Below, piece by piece: positions 47,176-58,900 of a DNA stretch of 64,000 nt (its first letter is position 1; each line of letters starts with the position of its first letter). A model generated the notes under the pieces. It was given only the letters and a program-made list of their open reading frames with translations, searched no databases and was not told the DNA's origin. Made by a program: the position numbers and the translations under genes. The DNA is from Pedobacter quisquiliarum (GTDB lineage Bacteria; Bacteroidota; Bacteroidia; Sphingobacteriales; Sphingobacteriaceae): NCBI RefSeq assembly GCF_014642175.1, contig NZ_BMIL01000002.1, forward strand, positions 460,854-524,853, read 5' to 3'.

Positions 47176-48637
47176 GGTATGCAGGTAATTTGATGATAAA
47201 GTTACTTCCTTTTCCAACAACACTTTTGACTTCTATACTGCCATGGTGCTGCTCAATAATCTGCTTTACGTAATGCAATCCTAGTCCAGAGCCTTTTACA
47301 TTATGCACATCGGCTTGCGCTGGCACCCTGAAGAACCTTTCAAAGATCCGTTCTCTGTAAATCCTGTCGATGCCAGGACCATTGTCTTCAATGCTAATCT
47401 GAACATGCGTCGGGTCACAGCTGCAGGAAACCCTCACTTTTGCCTGCTCACCGCTATGTTTAAGTGCATTATCAATAAGGTTATAACATACGTTCGTCAA
47501 GTGGACCGGGTCTCCATCTACAAAGCAGGGTATTTCTGAAGGAATGTAATCAATGCTGACACCCATACTACGTTCTCGCAAGCGCATGGAATCCACAACC
47601 GTTTCCAGGCCCTGCTGTACGTCAAACAATTCCGGACGTAACTTCATCGCTCCATTATCGAGTTCCTCCAGGTTCAGTACTTTATCAATCATCAGGTTCA
47701 GGTGGTTCAGTTGCGCCTTACTGATGTCCAGATATTTCTCAAGCTTTGCCGGATCTCGGGATAGTTGGTATCGGGTGATGGCATCTAAAGCGGCTTCAAT
47801 TACGGCGAACGGCGTTTTCAGTTCGTGTGTCATGTTTCCGGTAAAAGCAATTCGGGCTTGCGAATACAGACGCTGGTTTCGGAGTACCTTAAACAAGAAA
47901 ATAAATGCAACAGCAGTCAAACCGAGCATCAAAAATGAAGAAACCAGGTAGTAGCGCATCCGGTACAATACCACGCTGTCAATAGAGGGGACCACCAACT
48001 GGTAGTTGTGAAAAAAGAAGTTCAGGTTATACGCATATAAGGCACTGCGGTAGTCGGCATTTTGCGCAGCCTTCCAGGCGGCATAGTTTTTCGGTTTGCC
48101 GGAATCATAGCTGTACAAAAGGTAGGTACTTTTTACATCCAGCCCCATTCTTGAACATTCCACTTTTACCAGGCTATCCATGCGGCGAAGATCCCGCTGG
48201 TCGGCGGCTATCGCCGAAGCCATGGTTTGCCCTTTATCCAGTATGTGCGTCACGCGGCTACTATCTTTAGTGGTCCTTGGTTTTTCGTTGGCAATCCTAA
48301 GGCTGATGTCAATGTACGCACTATCCTTATCTAGATCCGAGCTGAATCTGGCGGATCCGATGCCTTTACCGCGCATCGACATAAAAGATTGCTTAAATAA
48401 AAGCCATTCCGGTGAAATGAAAAAGTTGCGGAAGTTCTCACTTCTTTCGCGACCATGCATGATGCTGAGGTAATCATTCTTGCTCGCCGCATTTTTCACC
48501 ACTTCCTCCAGGTCTCTTTTTACCTGAACCTGTTGCGCGCTGAACAATTGTGTCAGCCATGCAGCCTGAAGCGCGATGCTGGCGAGCATGGCCAGTGCCA
48601 CCAGTGGGTATGTGTATTTGTTGGACCACCATTTCAT
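47165..48637 (-). CDS. sensor histidine kinase, RprX-like
   Basis: 490 residues. Two membrane helices (residues ~10-30 and ~232-252) enclose a periplasmic sensor of about 200 residues. The kinase has MTHELKTPFAVIEAALDAIT with the phosphoacceptor His, NVCYNLIDNALKHSG, SIEDNGPGIDRIY and GSGLGLHYVKQIIEQHHG. It phosphorylates the coupled OmpR-type regulator. The 109-nt gap to the divergent outer-membrane receptor gene suggests control of that gene. Confidence 0.93.
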   Translation of the reverse strand: MKWWSNKYTYPLVALAMLASIALQAAWLTQLFSAQQVQVKRDLEEVVKNAASKNDYLSIMHGRERSENFRNFFISPEWLLFKQSFMSMRGKGIGSARFSSDLDKDSAYIDISLRIANEKPRTTKDSSRVTHILDKGQTMASAIAADQRDLRRMDSLVKVECSRMGLDVKSTYLLYSYDSGKPKNYAAWKAAQNADYRSALYAYNLNFFFHNYQLVVPSIDSVVLYRMRYYLVSSFLMLGLTAVAFIFLFKVLRNQRLYSQARIAFTGNMTHELKTPFAVIEAALDAITRYQLSRDPAKLEKYLDISKAQLNHLNLMIDKVLNLEELDNGAMKLRPELFDVQQGLETVVDSMRLRERSMGVSIDYIPSEIPCFVDGDPVHLTNVCYNLIDNALKHSGEQAKVRVSCSCDPTHVQISIEDNGPGIDRIYRERIFERFFRVPAQADVHNVKGSGLGLHYVKQIIEQHHGSIEVKSVVGKGSNFIIKLPAYHEA

Positions 48638-48746
48638 ACTACGAATTTGCTCATAATCCGCCGGCTTTAATGCTGATTACTGACGATTTAACCTTGTTTA
48701 ACATTGCTTAACGAGCCATTACATAGCCTTGAATTAGGTTTGTGAC

Positions 48747-51119
48747 ATGAAAAAGCTCATCCTAATTTACATCATGCTACTGCCCTGGATTGCGCAGGCA
48801 CAGTCGACACTCACTGGAAAAGTTAAAAACATAGACGGTCAGCCGCTTGATGCAGCAACAATCACCCTGAAGCAGGGCGAAAAACAAATTGCCTTGGCCT
48901 TCGCCGACCTTGGAAATTTCCATATGAACTTTCCAAATGCAGGAACATACCGCATCACAGCAAGCCTTGTTGGATATAAGCCACTCGACATGGAAGTTGC
49001 CCTACCGAAAGAAACTATTTTGCTGGTCCTCCATCCAGAAGATCAGCAACTGGAAGAAGTGCAGGTCACTTTTAAGCAACCATTGATCCAGCGGAAAATT
49101 GATCGTGTAACCTTCAACGTGGAGCAAAGTATACTTGCAAGCGGTGGCACTGCATGGGAAGCATTAAGCAAAGCGCCGGGTGTACAGGTTACCAGTAGTA
49201 ATGAAGTCACTGCTAACCGGAAGAACGTTAAAGTTTACCTCGACGGGCGGCCACTTAGCCTATCCGGCGATGAACTGTCAGCTTATCTTCAGGGCTTGCC
49301 TTCAGATCTGGTCTCGCAAATCGAAGTATTTTCTAATCCACCGGCAAAATTTGAAGCGGCTGGCACATCTGTGATCAATATCATCACCCGAAAAGCGAAA
49401 CAGGAAGGCCTGAATCTGACCCTAAATGGCGCATTCACTCAGGGAAACTACAGTAACTACAATTCGAACGCCACTTTCAATTACAGGAACAATAAGCTCA
49501 ATGTATACGGCAGTTACGGATTCATACACCGGCAAACCTTTCAGGATCACAACGTGACCATAGATTTTGGTAATGCAATCTGGAAAGATGTAAATCGAAG
49601 CATTACAACGTCGGATAATCATGCGTACCGATTGGGTGCCGATTACCAACTCAGCACCAATCAGGTGTTAGGATTTCTAATCAATGGCAGCAATCGCAAT
49701 AGCGATACCCGAGGGCATACCGACACAAGAGCGGAAACGACGCAGATGCGACTCGATTCTACATTAATATCTGACAACAGCTCGACCGGTACGAATAACC
49801 AATTTGCATATAATGTAAACTACAACCTGAACCTGGACTCGGGTAAACGCATTTTAAATATCGACTTAGACTATTCACCGTATCAAAGCAGCAGCGAGGC
49901 CTATGCCGACAACCGCAGTTTTCTACCAGATGGACAACAAACCACAAATCTGTTCCACATTTTTACGCCAAGCACGCAGCACATCGACATCTATTCTGCG
50001 AAGGCAGATTATAGCGATAAGCTATTCGGGAAATTTGATGTCAGTAGCGGCTTAAAGTACAGTCGTACGAAAAGCCAGAATACTTTCACGTATTTTAATC
50101 GGGAACCCGCGAACTTAGTCCTGGTTCCGGAAAACGGCAATCGCTTCATTTATCGTGAAAACATTATGGCGGCATACACCAGCCTTTCCGGGACTTTTGG
50201 AAAGTTGTCGGTGCAAGTGGGACTGCGTGGCGAGTACACCCGCACAAGTGGTTTATCCATCACGCTTGATGAACTAAATGAACGAAACTATTTCAAATTG
50301 TTTCCAACAGCATTCTTGCAATATAAGATCGACGAGCACAATGAACTGCTGCTGAATTATGCTTACCGTATTGAACGTCCGGAGTATAACCGCCTGAATC
50401 CAGCGAAGCGTTATGCTTCACCCTACAACATTTATGTGGGCAACCCAGCACTGCAGCCCTCATTTGTGCAGAACATCGAATTGGGCTATTCCTATAATAA
50501 GCGCTATCATGTCAGGGCCAGTTACACCCTGAAGCGCGATCTCTTCACGAATATCAACATTCAGGATAACGAAACGAAAATCTATTTCGGTACCCAGGCA
50601 AACCTTGGCTTAAGTCGCAGTACAAGCCTTCAGCTTTCTGCTGATTTTACACCAGCAGCCTGGTGGGACATAAATGTGCTTGCTGAAGGCTACTGGCAAC
50701 AAGAAAAGTCACCCTACTTAAGTAGTAGTTATGATTTCAACATCATTTCCTACTATGGCACCATAAAACAGTCCTTTACTATAGATAAAAAGCGCGCGTT
50801 AAAGGCGGAGCTGAGCGGAACTTTCACCGGTCCCGGCTTGCAAGGCATATACCGCGCAAACCATAATTCGGCTATCGATGCAGGTATTAAGATGAACGTA
50901 CTGCAAGGTATGGGGACCTTAAGACTGGTTGCGAATGATGTTTTCAATACTTATACAAACAACATCAGCATAGATTTTCTTGATCAGCGCAGTTCGTTTT
51001 TCCATCATAATGAAAGCAGAAGTGTAACCCTCAGCCTTTCTTATCGGCTAGGAAAAAATGTGAGCGCCTCCCGTAACCGCACAACTGCTAGTGAGGAGGA
51101 ACGTAAACGGACAAATTAG
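48747..51119 (+). CDS. outer-membrane beta-barrel TonB-dependent receptor (OMP_b-brl_3 type)
   Basis: 790 residues. A signal peptide (IYIMLLPWIAQAQS) is followed by a carboxypeptidase-regulatory-like domain (LTGKVKNIDGQPLDAATITL), a short plug (WEALSKAPGVQVTSSNEVTA, VYLDGRPLSLSGDELSAYLQ) and a barrel with the usual RIERPEYNRLNPAKRYASPY and YVGNPALQPSFVQNIELGYS segments. It lacks the classic SusC length and has no SusD partner. It is divergent from the two-component genes, which probably regulate it. The ligand is unknown. Confidence 0.88.
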   Translation: MKKLILIYIMLLPWIAQAQSTLTGKVKNIDGQPLDAATITLKQGEKQIALAFADLGNFHMNFPNAGTYRITASLVGYKPLDMEVALPKETILLVLHPEDQQLEEVQVTFKQPLIQRKIDRVTFNVEQSILASGGTAWEALSKAPGVQVTSSNEVTANRKNVKVYLDGRPLSLSGDELSAYLQGLPSDLVSQIEVFSNPPAKFEAAGTSVINIITRKAKQEGLNLTLNGAFTQGNYSNYNSNATFNYRNNKLNVYGSYGFIHRQTFQDHNVTIDFGNAIWKDVNRSITTSDNHAYRLGADYQLSTNQVLGFLINGSNRNSDTRGHTDTRAETTQMRLDSTLISDNSSTGTNNQFAYNVNYNLNLDSGKRILNIDLDYSPYQSSSEAYADNRSFLPDGQQTTNLFHIFTPSTQHIDIYSAKADYSDKLFGKFDVSSGLKYSRTKSQNTFTYFNREPANLVLVPENGNRFIYRENIMAAYTSLSGTFGKLSVQVGLRGEYTRTSGLSITLDELNERNYFKLFPTAFLQYKIDEHNELLLNYAYRIERPEYNRLNPAKRYASPYNIYVGNPALQPSFVQNIELGYSYNKRYHVRASYTLKRDLFTNINIQDNETKIYFGTQANLGLSRSTSLQLSADFTPAAWWDINVLAEGYWQQEKSPYLSSSYDFNIISYYGTIKQSFTIDKKRALKAELSGTFTGPGLQGIYRANHNSAIDAGIKMNVLQGMGTLRLVANDVFNTYTNNISIDFLDQRSSFFHHNESRSVTLSLSYRLGKNVSASRNRTTASEEERKRTN

Positions 51120-51123
51120 AGGC

Positions 51124-52506
51124 TTACTCCTCCAGGGTCATAAACAAATTATTCAGGGATTCTGAATAGGTGGGGTGAGCAAATACGCCGTCCCTAAGCA
51201 CATCATAAGTAAGGCCGCCCATCATGGCCAGCTGTATAACACTCATGACCTCGCCACCTTGTTCAGCCAGTATTGCTGCACCGAGGATCTGCCGGGTATC
51301 GGCATCTACAACGGCCTTCATAAAGCCATCGGTTTGCCCAGTTTCCGTTGCACGTGCCACCTGTTTCATTGGTAATTTTGCCACCTTTATATTATAGCCT
51401 TGCTCCAGGGCCTGCTTTTCTGATAATCCAATTCGCCCAAGCTGTGGGTCGGTGAACATACAATAGGGTAAGGGGCGACCGGCTGTGCTACGGTTGGCGC
51501 CTTCAAACAGGTTCCGATAGACAATGATATAATCATTATAAGCAATGTGCGTAAATGCGGGACCACCGTTAATGTCGCCTAATGCATAAACACCTTTTAC
51601 ATTGGTCTCCAGTTTTTCATTTACCTGAATGTAACCTTTCTCGTCCAACTGAATGCCGGAGACCTCCGGTGCCAGCGTGGCTGTTAAAGGTTTTCGACCG
51701 GTTGCCACTAAAATGTGCGAGCAAGTTATTTCCTGTTCGGTGCCGTTGACGGTTATGGTCGCTTTTATAAATTCGCCTTGTCGTTCAAATTTTATCGCCT
51801 GACTGTTTGTATAGATCTTCAATCCCTCGTTTACTAAGATCTCGTTCAACTCTTCTGAAACATCTTCATCTTCCCGGGCCATAATGCGGGGGCCGCGTTC
51901 AAGCAGGGAGATCTTACTTCCGAATCGGTGGAACATCTGCGCAAATTCCAGCGCAACGTAATTGCCGCCTATGACCAGCAAATGATCCGGCACTTCTTCT
52001 ACATCTAACAATGTGGTGGAAGTGAAGTATCCGACCTCGTCTAAACCTTCGATTTCCGGGATCATGGGTGTTGTTCCCGCATTTATGAAAATCAGGTCAG
52101 CCGTTAACTCCAGCTCTTTGCCATCGTTAAGTTTTACAGATAGTGTCTTGTGTCCGGTGAAAGTCGCCGTTCCGAAGATGAGGTCCAGGTTTTCAGTTTC
52201 GTCCATACTGTTCCTGCTGCTGTCGCGCCAACTCACAACCAACTCGTCTTTACGTTGCTTAATTTCCTTCATATTAATATGGGAGCCCGCTATATGAACA
52301 CCCAGAGGAGCGGAGTGTGCAACCTGATGTGCCGCCTTTGCAGAGGCGATCATCGTCTTCGTAGGTGTACAGCCGTCGTTTATACAGGTGCCTCCAACAA
52401 AACGTTTCTCAATGATGGCTGTATGTTTGCCGGCTTTCGCCAGTTCTTTACACAGTGGAGATCCGGCTTGCCCTGAACCGATCACAATGGCGTCGTAATG
52501 CTTCAT
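51124..52506 (-). CDS. FAD-dependent disulfide oxidoreductase (mercuric reductase / dihydrolipoamide dehydrogenase-like)
   Basis: 460 residues. FAD binding starts AIVIGSGQAGSPLCKELAKA; the redox pair is in VGGTCINDGCTPTKTMIASA; NAD(P) binding is LLVIGGNYVALEFAQMFHRF; the second FAD motif is VKGVYALGDINGGPAFTHIA. The C-terminus VFAHPTYSESLNNLFMTLEE has the His-x-x-x-x-Glu base but no terminal Cys pair, so true mercuric reductase is unlikely. It ends the SusCD-phosphatase operon, 19 nt after the phosphatase stop. The substrate is unknown. Confidence 0.85.
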   Translation of the reverse strand: MKHYDAIVIGSGQAGSPLCKELAKAGKHTAIIEKRFVGGTCINDGCTPTKTMIASAKAAHQVAHSAPLGVHIAGSHINMKEIKQRKDELVVSWRDSSRNSMDETENLDLIFGTATFTGHKTLSVKLNDGKELELTADLIFINAGTTPMIPEIEGLDEVGYFTSTTLLDVEEVPDHLLVIGGNYVALEFAQMFHRFGSKISLLERGPRIMAREDEDVSEELNEILVNEGLKIYTNSQAIKFERQGEFIKATITVNGTEQEITCSHILVATGRKPLTATLAPEVSGIQLDEKGYIQVNEKLETNVKGVYALGDINGGPAFTHIAYNDYIIVYRNLFEGANRSTAGRPLPYCMFTDPQLGRIGLSEKQALEQGYNIKVAKLPMKQVARATETGQTDGFMKAVVDADTRQILGAAILAEQGGEVMSVIQLAMMGGLTYDVLRDGVFAHPTYSESLNNLFMTLEE

Positions 52507-52525
52507 ATCTAAATCTAAGAAAATC

Positions 52526-54373
52526 CTACTTTAAAAGTTCAAGCACCTTCTTCGGAATGTCGGTATTTTGTAGAAAGCCAGTAAACTGATTCGCACCAGG
52601 ACCATAACTGAGCAGTGGTACCGGTAACCCTGTATGGTCACCAGTCGTATACGTAGCCATAACTGTCCCCGCCTTATAATTACCATCAAGTACAATCAAT
52701 CCTCCCGTTTCATGATCGGAGGTGATAATCACCAGGGTCTCCCCATCTTTATCTGCAAATTCCAAAGCCTTACCAATCACCCGATCAAAGCTCAGATACT
52801 CATCAATACTTATGTTTAATTTATTACTGTGTCCGCCATGATCAATCTTTGCACCTTCTACCATCAGGAAGAATCCCTTTTTGTTATCGGCAGATAAGAA
52901 TCTCACACTTTTATCGAAAGCTTCTTCAATAAGTCTGAAGTTTTCAGCAGGCCGATCATTGTCGAAGCATAGCACCCGCTTGTTCTTGCCACCTGCAGGC
53001 AAAGCTGTTAAACCCTTATGGACCTCAATTCCACTTGCTTTCACCTTATTCAGAATTGCATCAGCGTTAGCATTGAAAACATCGTTGTTGCCGCCAATGA
53101 TCAAGGATAGCGGACTGCGACTTAGATCCTGTGCGATGCTGTCGCTCTGATCACGCTCGGTTTGGTGTGCATAGAAAGAAGAAGGGGTGGCTCCAGTTAC
53201 ACGGTCATTGCTGACAATGCCTGAACGGACTCCCATTTCAGCCAGTTTTTCTGGAAGGTTCGGGATTGCTTTTCCATTAGCATCCATACCGATGTAACGG
53301 TTATTCGTTTTTTCTCCCGTAGCCATGGCCGTTGCGCCTGCTGCGGAATCGGTGGTATAGTCATTTGCTGCGGCGGTGTTTGAAAAGCCTACATGTTTAA
53401 TCATTGTCGCATTCAACAACCCGCCGTTGGCTGTGGCAGCCACCCAGAAAGACGAAAAGCCGGATCCATCACTAATCAGCAGAATAACGTTCTTCGGTTT
53501 GCCTCTACCATTATCCGTTTTGAATGTTGGCTGATAAACCTCGTGTCTGCCCTTTGCTGTATAGGTATTGTCTGGATATTTATTTAGGAACTCTGCCATT
53601 TCAGCTGGAGCGTCTGTATTCAGGTATTCTACACCCATCTTTATAAAAGCCTGCCAGCAAGTCTTCGTATCCGGATTCCCCCAAAAGCGGATTGGCTTTC
53701 CAACCTGATGTACAGAATCTACGAAGTTTTTGGCTCGCAGCGAATCTGGTGCCGTCATGCGTCCTAGTCCGTTCCATTTGCTGAAGTCCTGAAAGTTCGC
53801 GCTAAAAAAAGCCACACGGCTCAGCTCATCTGCGGTGTAAGGTGTACTCCGTTTACCGTCAAAAAAGAAGATTTCGTCAAAATCCTTGAAATTTGCAGCA
53901 GCGGGAGCGTCACCAGTGATAACCAGCTTCACTGCATCCGGATTGTTCCTAACGTCAAAAAGGTGACGAACCGGTTTTAACTTCGCTTCAAGCAATTTCA
54001 AAGCCGGTGTGCCGCTGGTTTTCAGGTCTATCATAAACTGCAGCCTGTTGCCATTCTTATAAGCTTTATTGTTTCCGTTCAGCTTCATCTCACGAATTAA
54101 CGGTTCGATGTATAAGCTTTCTATCGTGCGCTTAGGGTCAATCTCTTCTTCCGCATGGGCTACATATAGCGCCGTGCCCCGCTGAAAAACATCAATCTCC
54201 ATAGATGCGAAGCCATTTGAATGTGCAGTATAGAAAGGCTGAGGTTGTAGGTAGTCATTATGGGAATGTGCATTGCGGCCAACATCGTATTGTTGAGCAA
54301 ACAATGGAATCGAGGCGCTTGAGAAAAGTAGGCTGAGCATGATACTGCTCAACCTGTTATTAGTTATGTTCAT
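52526..54373 (-). CDS. phospholipase C/GDPD-like domain fused to alkaline phosphatase
   Basis: 615 residues from ATG 54373 (MNITNNRLSSIMLSLLFSSA). After the signal peptide (IPLFAQ) a GDPD/PI-PLC-like domain of about 250 residues opens NAHSHNDYLQPQPFYTAHSN and includes the acidic pair SMEIDVF and WGNPDTKTCWQAFIKMGVEY. The alkaline phosphatase follows: NVILLISDGSG with the metal Asp, YTTDSAAGATAMATGEKTNN with the nucleophile Ser, and ITSDHETGGLIVLD. Together they could free and dephosphorylate phosphodiesters in the periplasm. It is 25 nt after the SusD gene. Confidence 0.9.
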   Translation of the reverse strand: MNITNNRLSSIMLSLLFSSASIPLFAQQYDVGRNAHSHNDYLQPQPFYTAHSNGFASMEIDVFQRGTALYVAHAEEEIDPKRTIESLYIEPLIREMKLNGNNKAYKNGNRLQFMIDLKTSGTPALKLLEAKLKPVRHLFDVRNNPDAVKLVITGDAPAAANFKDFDEIFFFDGKRSTPYTADELSRVAFFSANFQDFSKWNGLGRMTAPDSLRAKNFVDSVHQVGKPIRFWGNPDTKTCWQAFIKMGVEYLNTDAPAEMAEFLNKYPDNTYTAKGRHEVYQPTFKTDNGRGKPKNVILLISDGSGFSSFWVAATANGGLLNATMIKHVGFSNTAAANDYTTDSAAGATAMATGEKTNNRYIGMDANGKAIPNLPEKLAEMGVRSGIVSNDRVTGATPSSFYAHQTERDQSDSIAQDLSRSPLSLIIGGNNDVFNANADAILNKVKASGIEVHKGLTALPAGGKNKRVLCFDNDRPAENFRLIEEAFDKSVRFLSADNKKGFFLMVEGAKIDHGGHSNKLNISIDEYLSFDRVIGKALEFADKDGETLVIITSDHETGGLIVLDGNYKAGTVMATYTTGDHTGLPVPLLSYGPGANQFTGFLQNTDIPKKVLELLK

Positions 54374-54398
54374 GAAAGGGTTTTTGTATAATGTATTT

Positions 54399-55931
54399 TT
54401 AAGGCTGGAACCAAACATTGGTATTGTGCGTAGGCATTTTGCCATCCATATTTTGTTGTATCCATTCTAGTAGCTTTGGATTGTTCTGTTCATTATCCGA
54501 ATATACATATCGGACCGGAATAGCTGACAAAACTGAAGGACCAGGACGTAATTGTGGGTAGCCAAGTCTTTTCCAGCCAGCCCAAGCCTCAAAGCCATTT
54601 AAATAGGCATCTATCCATAGTTGCTCGGCAATCTGCTGAATGGGGTTTGTTGCTGATAGTGCTACTGAAGGTTGGGCAAAATAGGCATTCAATTGTTCAG
54701 TGGAAATGAACGGCGTTTCAGCCTGACTTGCGGTTCCTACTGCAGACCATTTTTCCATCGAGGCTCTGATTGCGGATTCATAGGCTGCACCGGCGGTACC
54801 ATTTACACCCATGTTGCGCTGAATCGCCTCCGCTTTTAGCAACAACAATTCTGTATAGCTCATCAGAAAGGCCCGGTTCTCTTTGCGGATCCTTTTGCCA
54901 ATAACAGAATAGTCGTCTTTATTCAAACCCGTACTTGCATAATCAGCAAGTTGTTCGGCATTACTTAAGCCTGCACGCTGTCCGCGATACGTTAGGGGCT
55001 TTGAAGGATCCTTAAGCCTTGCGTTATAAGCGTTTTTTGTAGGTGCCGCAAATATGCCCAGACGTGGGTCATTCTTACTGCTAAGCAGGTTTACCAGCAC
55101 ATCACTTACTCTTGCATTTCCATTGAAATCAACACCGCTACCATCTGCAGGCGGATTCTGGATAAACCAGTAATAAAGATCCGTGTTGTTATTGTAAGTT
55201 AGCGTTGCTTGATCATTGTTGTTTTCAAAAACCGGATGATCCGCTGGATCATTGAATATTCTTGATACAGCTTCATTGACATTGACTTTGGCAGATTGTC
55301 TCATCAAAATCCTTAATGCAAGTGAATTTGCGAACTTACGCCAGCGCAGGGTATTCCCGCTAAATAGAATATCGCGGTTAATGGTAACTCCTGCTGGGAG
55401 CGACTTCAGCTGCTGGTTTGCCGCTTCCAGATCTTTTAACATCAGTCCGTAAACTTCCTGTTGGGACTGAAAGCGTGCGAACTCCATACCGCTGATGTTG
55501 CCCATACCCGCTTCATCATAGGGTATGTCACCATACGCATCGGTCACTAAAGAAAGGATGTAGACTTTAAGAATAGTTCCTACTGCAACGTATTGCGGAA
55601 GGTTGGTCTTTGTTCCGATATCTTTTAACTGATTTACATCTTTTATCAATCGCATTGCACCGTTCCACTCTTCACGATAGGAAGCACCGGTAAGGTTGTA
55701 TCGACCATCCTCTTCGCTGGTGCCGCCAAGCCATGCCAGTTGTTGTACATATTGCCCGGCGCGACTTCCACTCGCAGTCATAACATTTGCCGCTCCTTGG
55801 ATTAGTGGTGGTAAAAGCATTTCGGCAGGTACTGTTGCCGGATTATTGGGATTGATATTTATTTCTTCGAATTTGCTGCATGAACTGAATAACGCTACGA
55901 TCAGGCAAACCATTATAGATGATTTCTTCAT
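54399..55931 (-). CDS. SusD/RagB-family outer-membrane lipoprotein
   Basis: 510 residues. The lipobox is in VALFSSCSKFEEININPNNP. Typical SusD-like_2 segments are YILSLVTDAYGDIPYDEAG, RKENRAFLMSYTELLLLKAE and YLNGFEAWAGWKRLGYPQLR. It pairs with the SusC-type gene 19 nt upstream and feeds the phosphatase-containing locus. Confidence 0.93.
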   Translation of the reverse strand: MKKSSIMVCLIVALFSSCSKFEEININPNNPATVPAEMLLPPLIQGAANVMTASGSRAGQYVQQLAWLGGTSEEDGRYNLTGASYREEWNGAMRLIKDVNQLKDIGTKTNLPQYVAVGTILKVYILSLVTDAYGDIPYDEAGMGNISGMEFARFQSQQEVYGLMLKDLEAANQQLKSLPAGVTINRDILFSGNTLRWRKFANSLALRILMRQSAKVNVNEAVSRIFNDPADHPVFENNNDQATLTYNNNTDLYYWFIQNPPADGSGVDFNGNARVSDVLVNLLSSKNDPRLGIFAAPTKNAYNARLKDPSKPLTYRGQRAGLSNAEQLADYASTGLNKDDYSVIGKRIRKENRAFLMSYTELLLLKAEAIQRNMGVNGTAGAAYESAIRASMEKWSAVGTASQAETPFISTEQLNAYFAQPSVALSATNPIQQIAEQLWIDAYLNGFEAWAGWKRLGYPQLRPGPSVLSAIPVRYVYSDNEQNNPKLLEWIQQNMDGKMPTHNTNVWFQP

Positions 55932-55950
55932 TATATAATTTGTAAGTAGA

Positions 55951-58900
55951 TTAGAAATTAAGATTTAAGGAAAATCCAAAGCTCCGGGTAGATGGAAGTG
56001 ACATGGCCTCTACACCCTGAAACTGTCCATCATAGGCAGAAACTTCAGGATCAATGTTTGGTACATCAGACCATAACAAGAGATTCCGTCCCACGAAAGA
56101 TATGGAACCGGTTTTTACGGCTACCTTTTGCAGCAGCAAAGCAGGTAGGGCATAGCTCAGTTTTACCTCCCTTAGCTTTAGGTAAGATGCGTCGAATGTT
56201 GCAATTGCATCATTGTTGTAATAGGCGCGCCAATAGTTACGAACAGTCACGGCGGTTGTGTTTGGGTTTTTGGTGTCCACATCAACACCTCCACCGATCA
56301 TTGTTCCAGCACCATTTGCATCCCGGTTAACGAGTGATTCTTTCAGACTTCCTGCGTTTATGCCTTCAATGTAAGTTCTTGAATGCACAACACCACCTTC
56401 CTGCATGCTAAACAACACGTTTAACGACACCTTCTTGTATCTAAAGTTGTTGGTGATACCCGCTGTAAAGTCTGGATTTACATTGCCCAAATAACCCCAG
56501 TCGCCATTTTCTTCTTGGGGCAAGCCGTTCCTGTGTGTCAAGCCTTGCTGGTTATAGATTAGATAGTCCCCGTATAATGATCCAAATGAACCATCACCTT
56601 TTGTATTTTCCGTTCTTAATTCAAGGGATGCCCAACGCTCCAGCTGTCGAATTCTTGAAATGCCTATGTTTTCAGCAAGCGATATTACTTTATTGCGGTT
56701 CATGGCAAAGTTCACAGAAGCATCCCAGCTGAAGTTGCTCGACTTAACAGGTGTCGCACTTAGCATAACTTCCAAGCCTTGATTGTTCATTTTACCGACA
56801 TTCATAAGTTTGGTATCGTAGCCGGCAGATGGATTCAGCGTCACCGGAATGATCAGATCAGTCGTTGTACTTTTATAGTAGGTTACATCCAGTCCGATAC
56901 GGTTATTTAGAAAACGCGAGTCAAACCCGAATTCGTAAGACGCGACTTTTTCCGGACGGATATCGGCGTTAGGATAATTATTGTTATGAACAGCGACAGT
57001 TGCGCCGTTCCATCCTTGTGAAACCTGGAAGTTAGATGCGGTTTGATAAGGTTCTAAGTCGCGGCGAACAGACGAAACACTACCTCGCAGTTTTAAAAAG
57101 CTCAAAGCAGGGCTACTCATATTGAATAGGTCGGAAGCCACAACGCTTAGGGAGGCGGAAGGGTAGAAGTACGAGTTGTTCTGTTTAGGCAAAGCGCTTG
57201 ACCAATCGTTTCTGCCTGTCAAGTCCAGAAATACGACATCTTTAAAGCCGAGTTGTGTAGTTGCATAGATAGAGTTAATTCTTTTTTCCTGGTAGGTGTT
57301 TCCTGCCACAATAGGTACGGCATTGTTTGTTAAATTATAAACATTAGGGATAGCAAGTCTTCCTGCGATGGCACCAAGGCGTTTAGATACCTGTGTCAGG
57401 AGATTTCCTCCGGCATTCGCATTGAAAGAAAAACTTTCCTTAAACTTCGTGTTGTACGAGAGCAGGACATCATGGTTGGTTTCCAAGAAGTAGACATCAT
57501 CTTCCTGGTAGTTGCCATTAACGAACTGGGCACTTGATGTGGCATGTCTCATCGTACGTTTGTCGTTATAGAAATCACGACCGGTTCTAACCATAAGGCT
57601 CAGGTTAGGCAAAAATGCATAGCTCAGCTTCACATTCCCGAAAACACGGTCGCGATTGTTGCCATTTAAGTTCTCGTTGGCAACAAAGTAGGGGTTGTTG
57701 AGCCTTGCTCCATTCGCGTTGTAGATCGGCGTATTTTGAAGTTGGTTAGAAGAACCTGGTGACCAGTAATTTCTAAGGCTCGCCATATTTACGTTTCTTG
57801 GCATGTATAGAAAGATCTTCATAATGGCATCTTCATTTTTAGCCCCATAGCTGGTCCTGTTGTCACTAGCTGTGTTCACATAGTTCAGGTTCGCGTCTAC
57901 CTTTAGTTTTGGTGTAATTGCATAGCCTGAATTGAAACCTATGGTGTTGCGGTTGAGATCGGTGTTCTCGACAATCCCTTTTTGGTTTAGGTTCGTATAG
58001 GATAAACGGAAGTGCAGCTTATCATTGCTGCTTGCAATGGATAAGTTGTTGGTATAGGTTTGTCCGGTTACGAAGAAGTCTTTCAACTGATTTGGTGAGG
58101 CTACAAATGGAGTTGGTATGCGTGAACCGGTTATCGGATCAATAGGAGAGTCAAACTGCGGAATCAACTGCCCGTTCATTGCAGGCCCCCAGTTTTCCAG
58201 CACATTGTCGTTAATACCACCACCTGCACCATCCACGTAAGCATATTGGCCGTCACGTCCTTGTCCGTATACATATTGGTAATCAGGAAGTTTCAAGGGC
58301 GACTCGAAACTCGTGTGTGAGTTAAACGAAACACCTACACCTTTGGTGTTCTTGCCAGTCTTAGTTGTAATGAGCACAACCCCGTTTGCAGCGCGGGAAC
58401 CGTATAATGCTGCGGCGTTGGGCCCCTTAAGTACGGTGATGGATTCAATGTCGTTAGGGTCAATTTCTGCTGCGGCATTTCCATAATCCACTTCGCCTTC
58501 TCCGCTGGTCATATTTGGATTATTGTAATCCTGCCTGCCGCTGAATGCCCGGGTAGACTGCTCATTGTTATTACTAATCGGAACGCCATCTACCACAAAA
58601 AGCGGCGAGTTATTATAGTTGTATCCACTGGCAAAATTTTGTCCGCGGATCTGGATGTTTGCAGATGCTCCAATTCCGCCAGAACTGTTCGTGATTTGAA
58701 CACCGGCTACTCGGCCGCTTAGGGTATTTAATAGATTGGGTTCATGAGATTCGCTCAATAGGTCACCGTCTACTTTCTGGGCTGAGAATCCAATGGACTT
58801 TGCTTCACGGGTAATGCCTAGTGCAGTTACCACAACCTCGTTTAGTTTATTGTCATTTTCGGAAAGCTGGATGTTAATGACTTTCCGGGATGCTACGGTA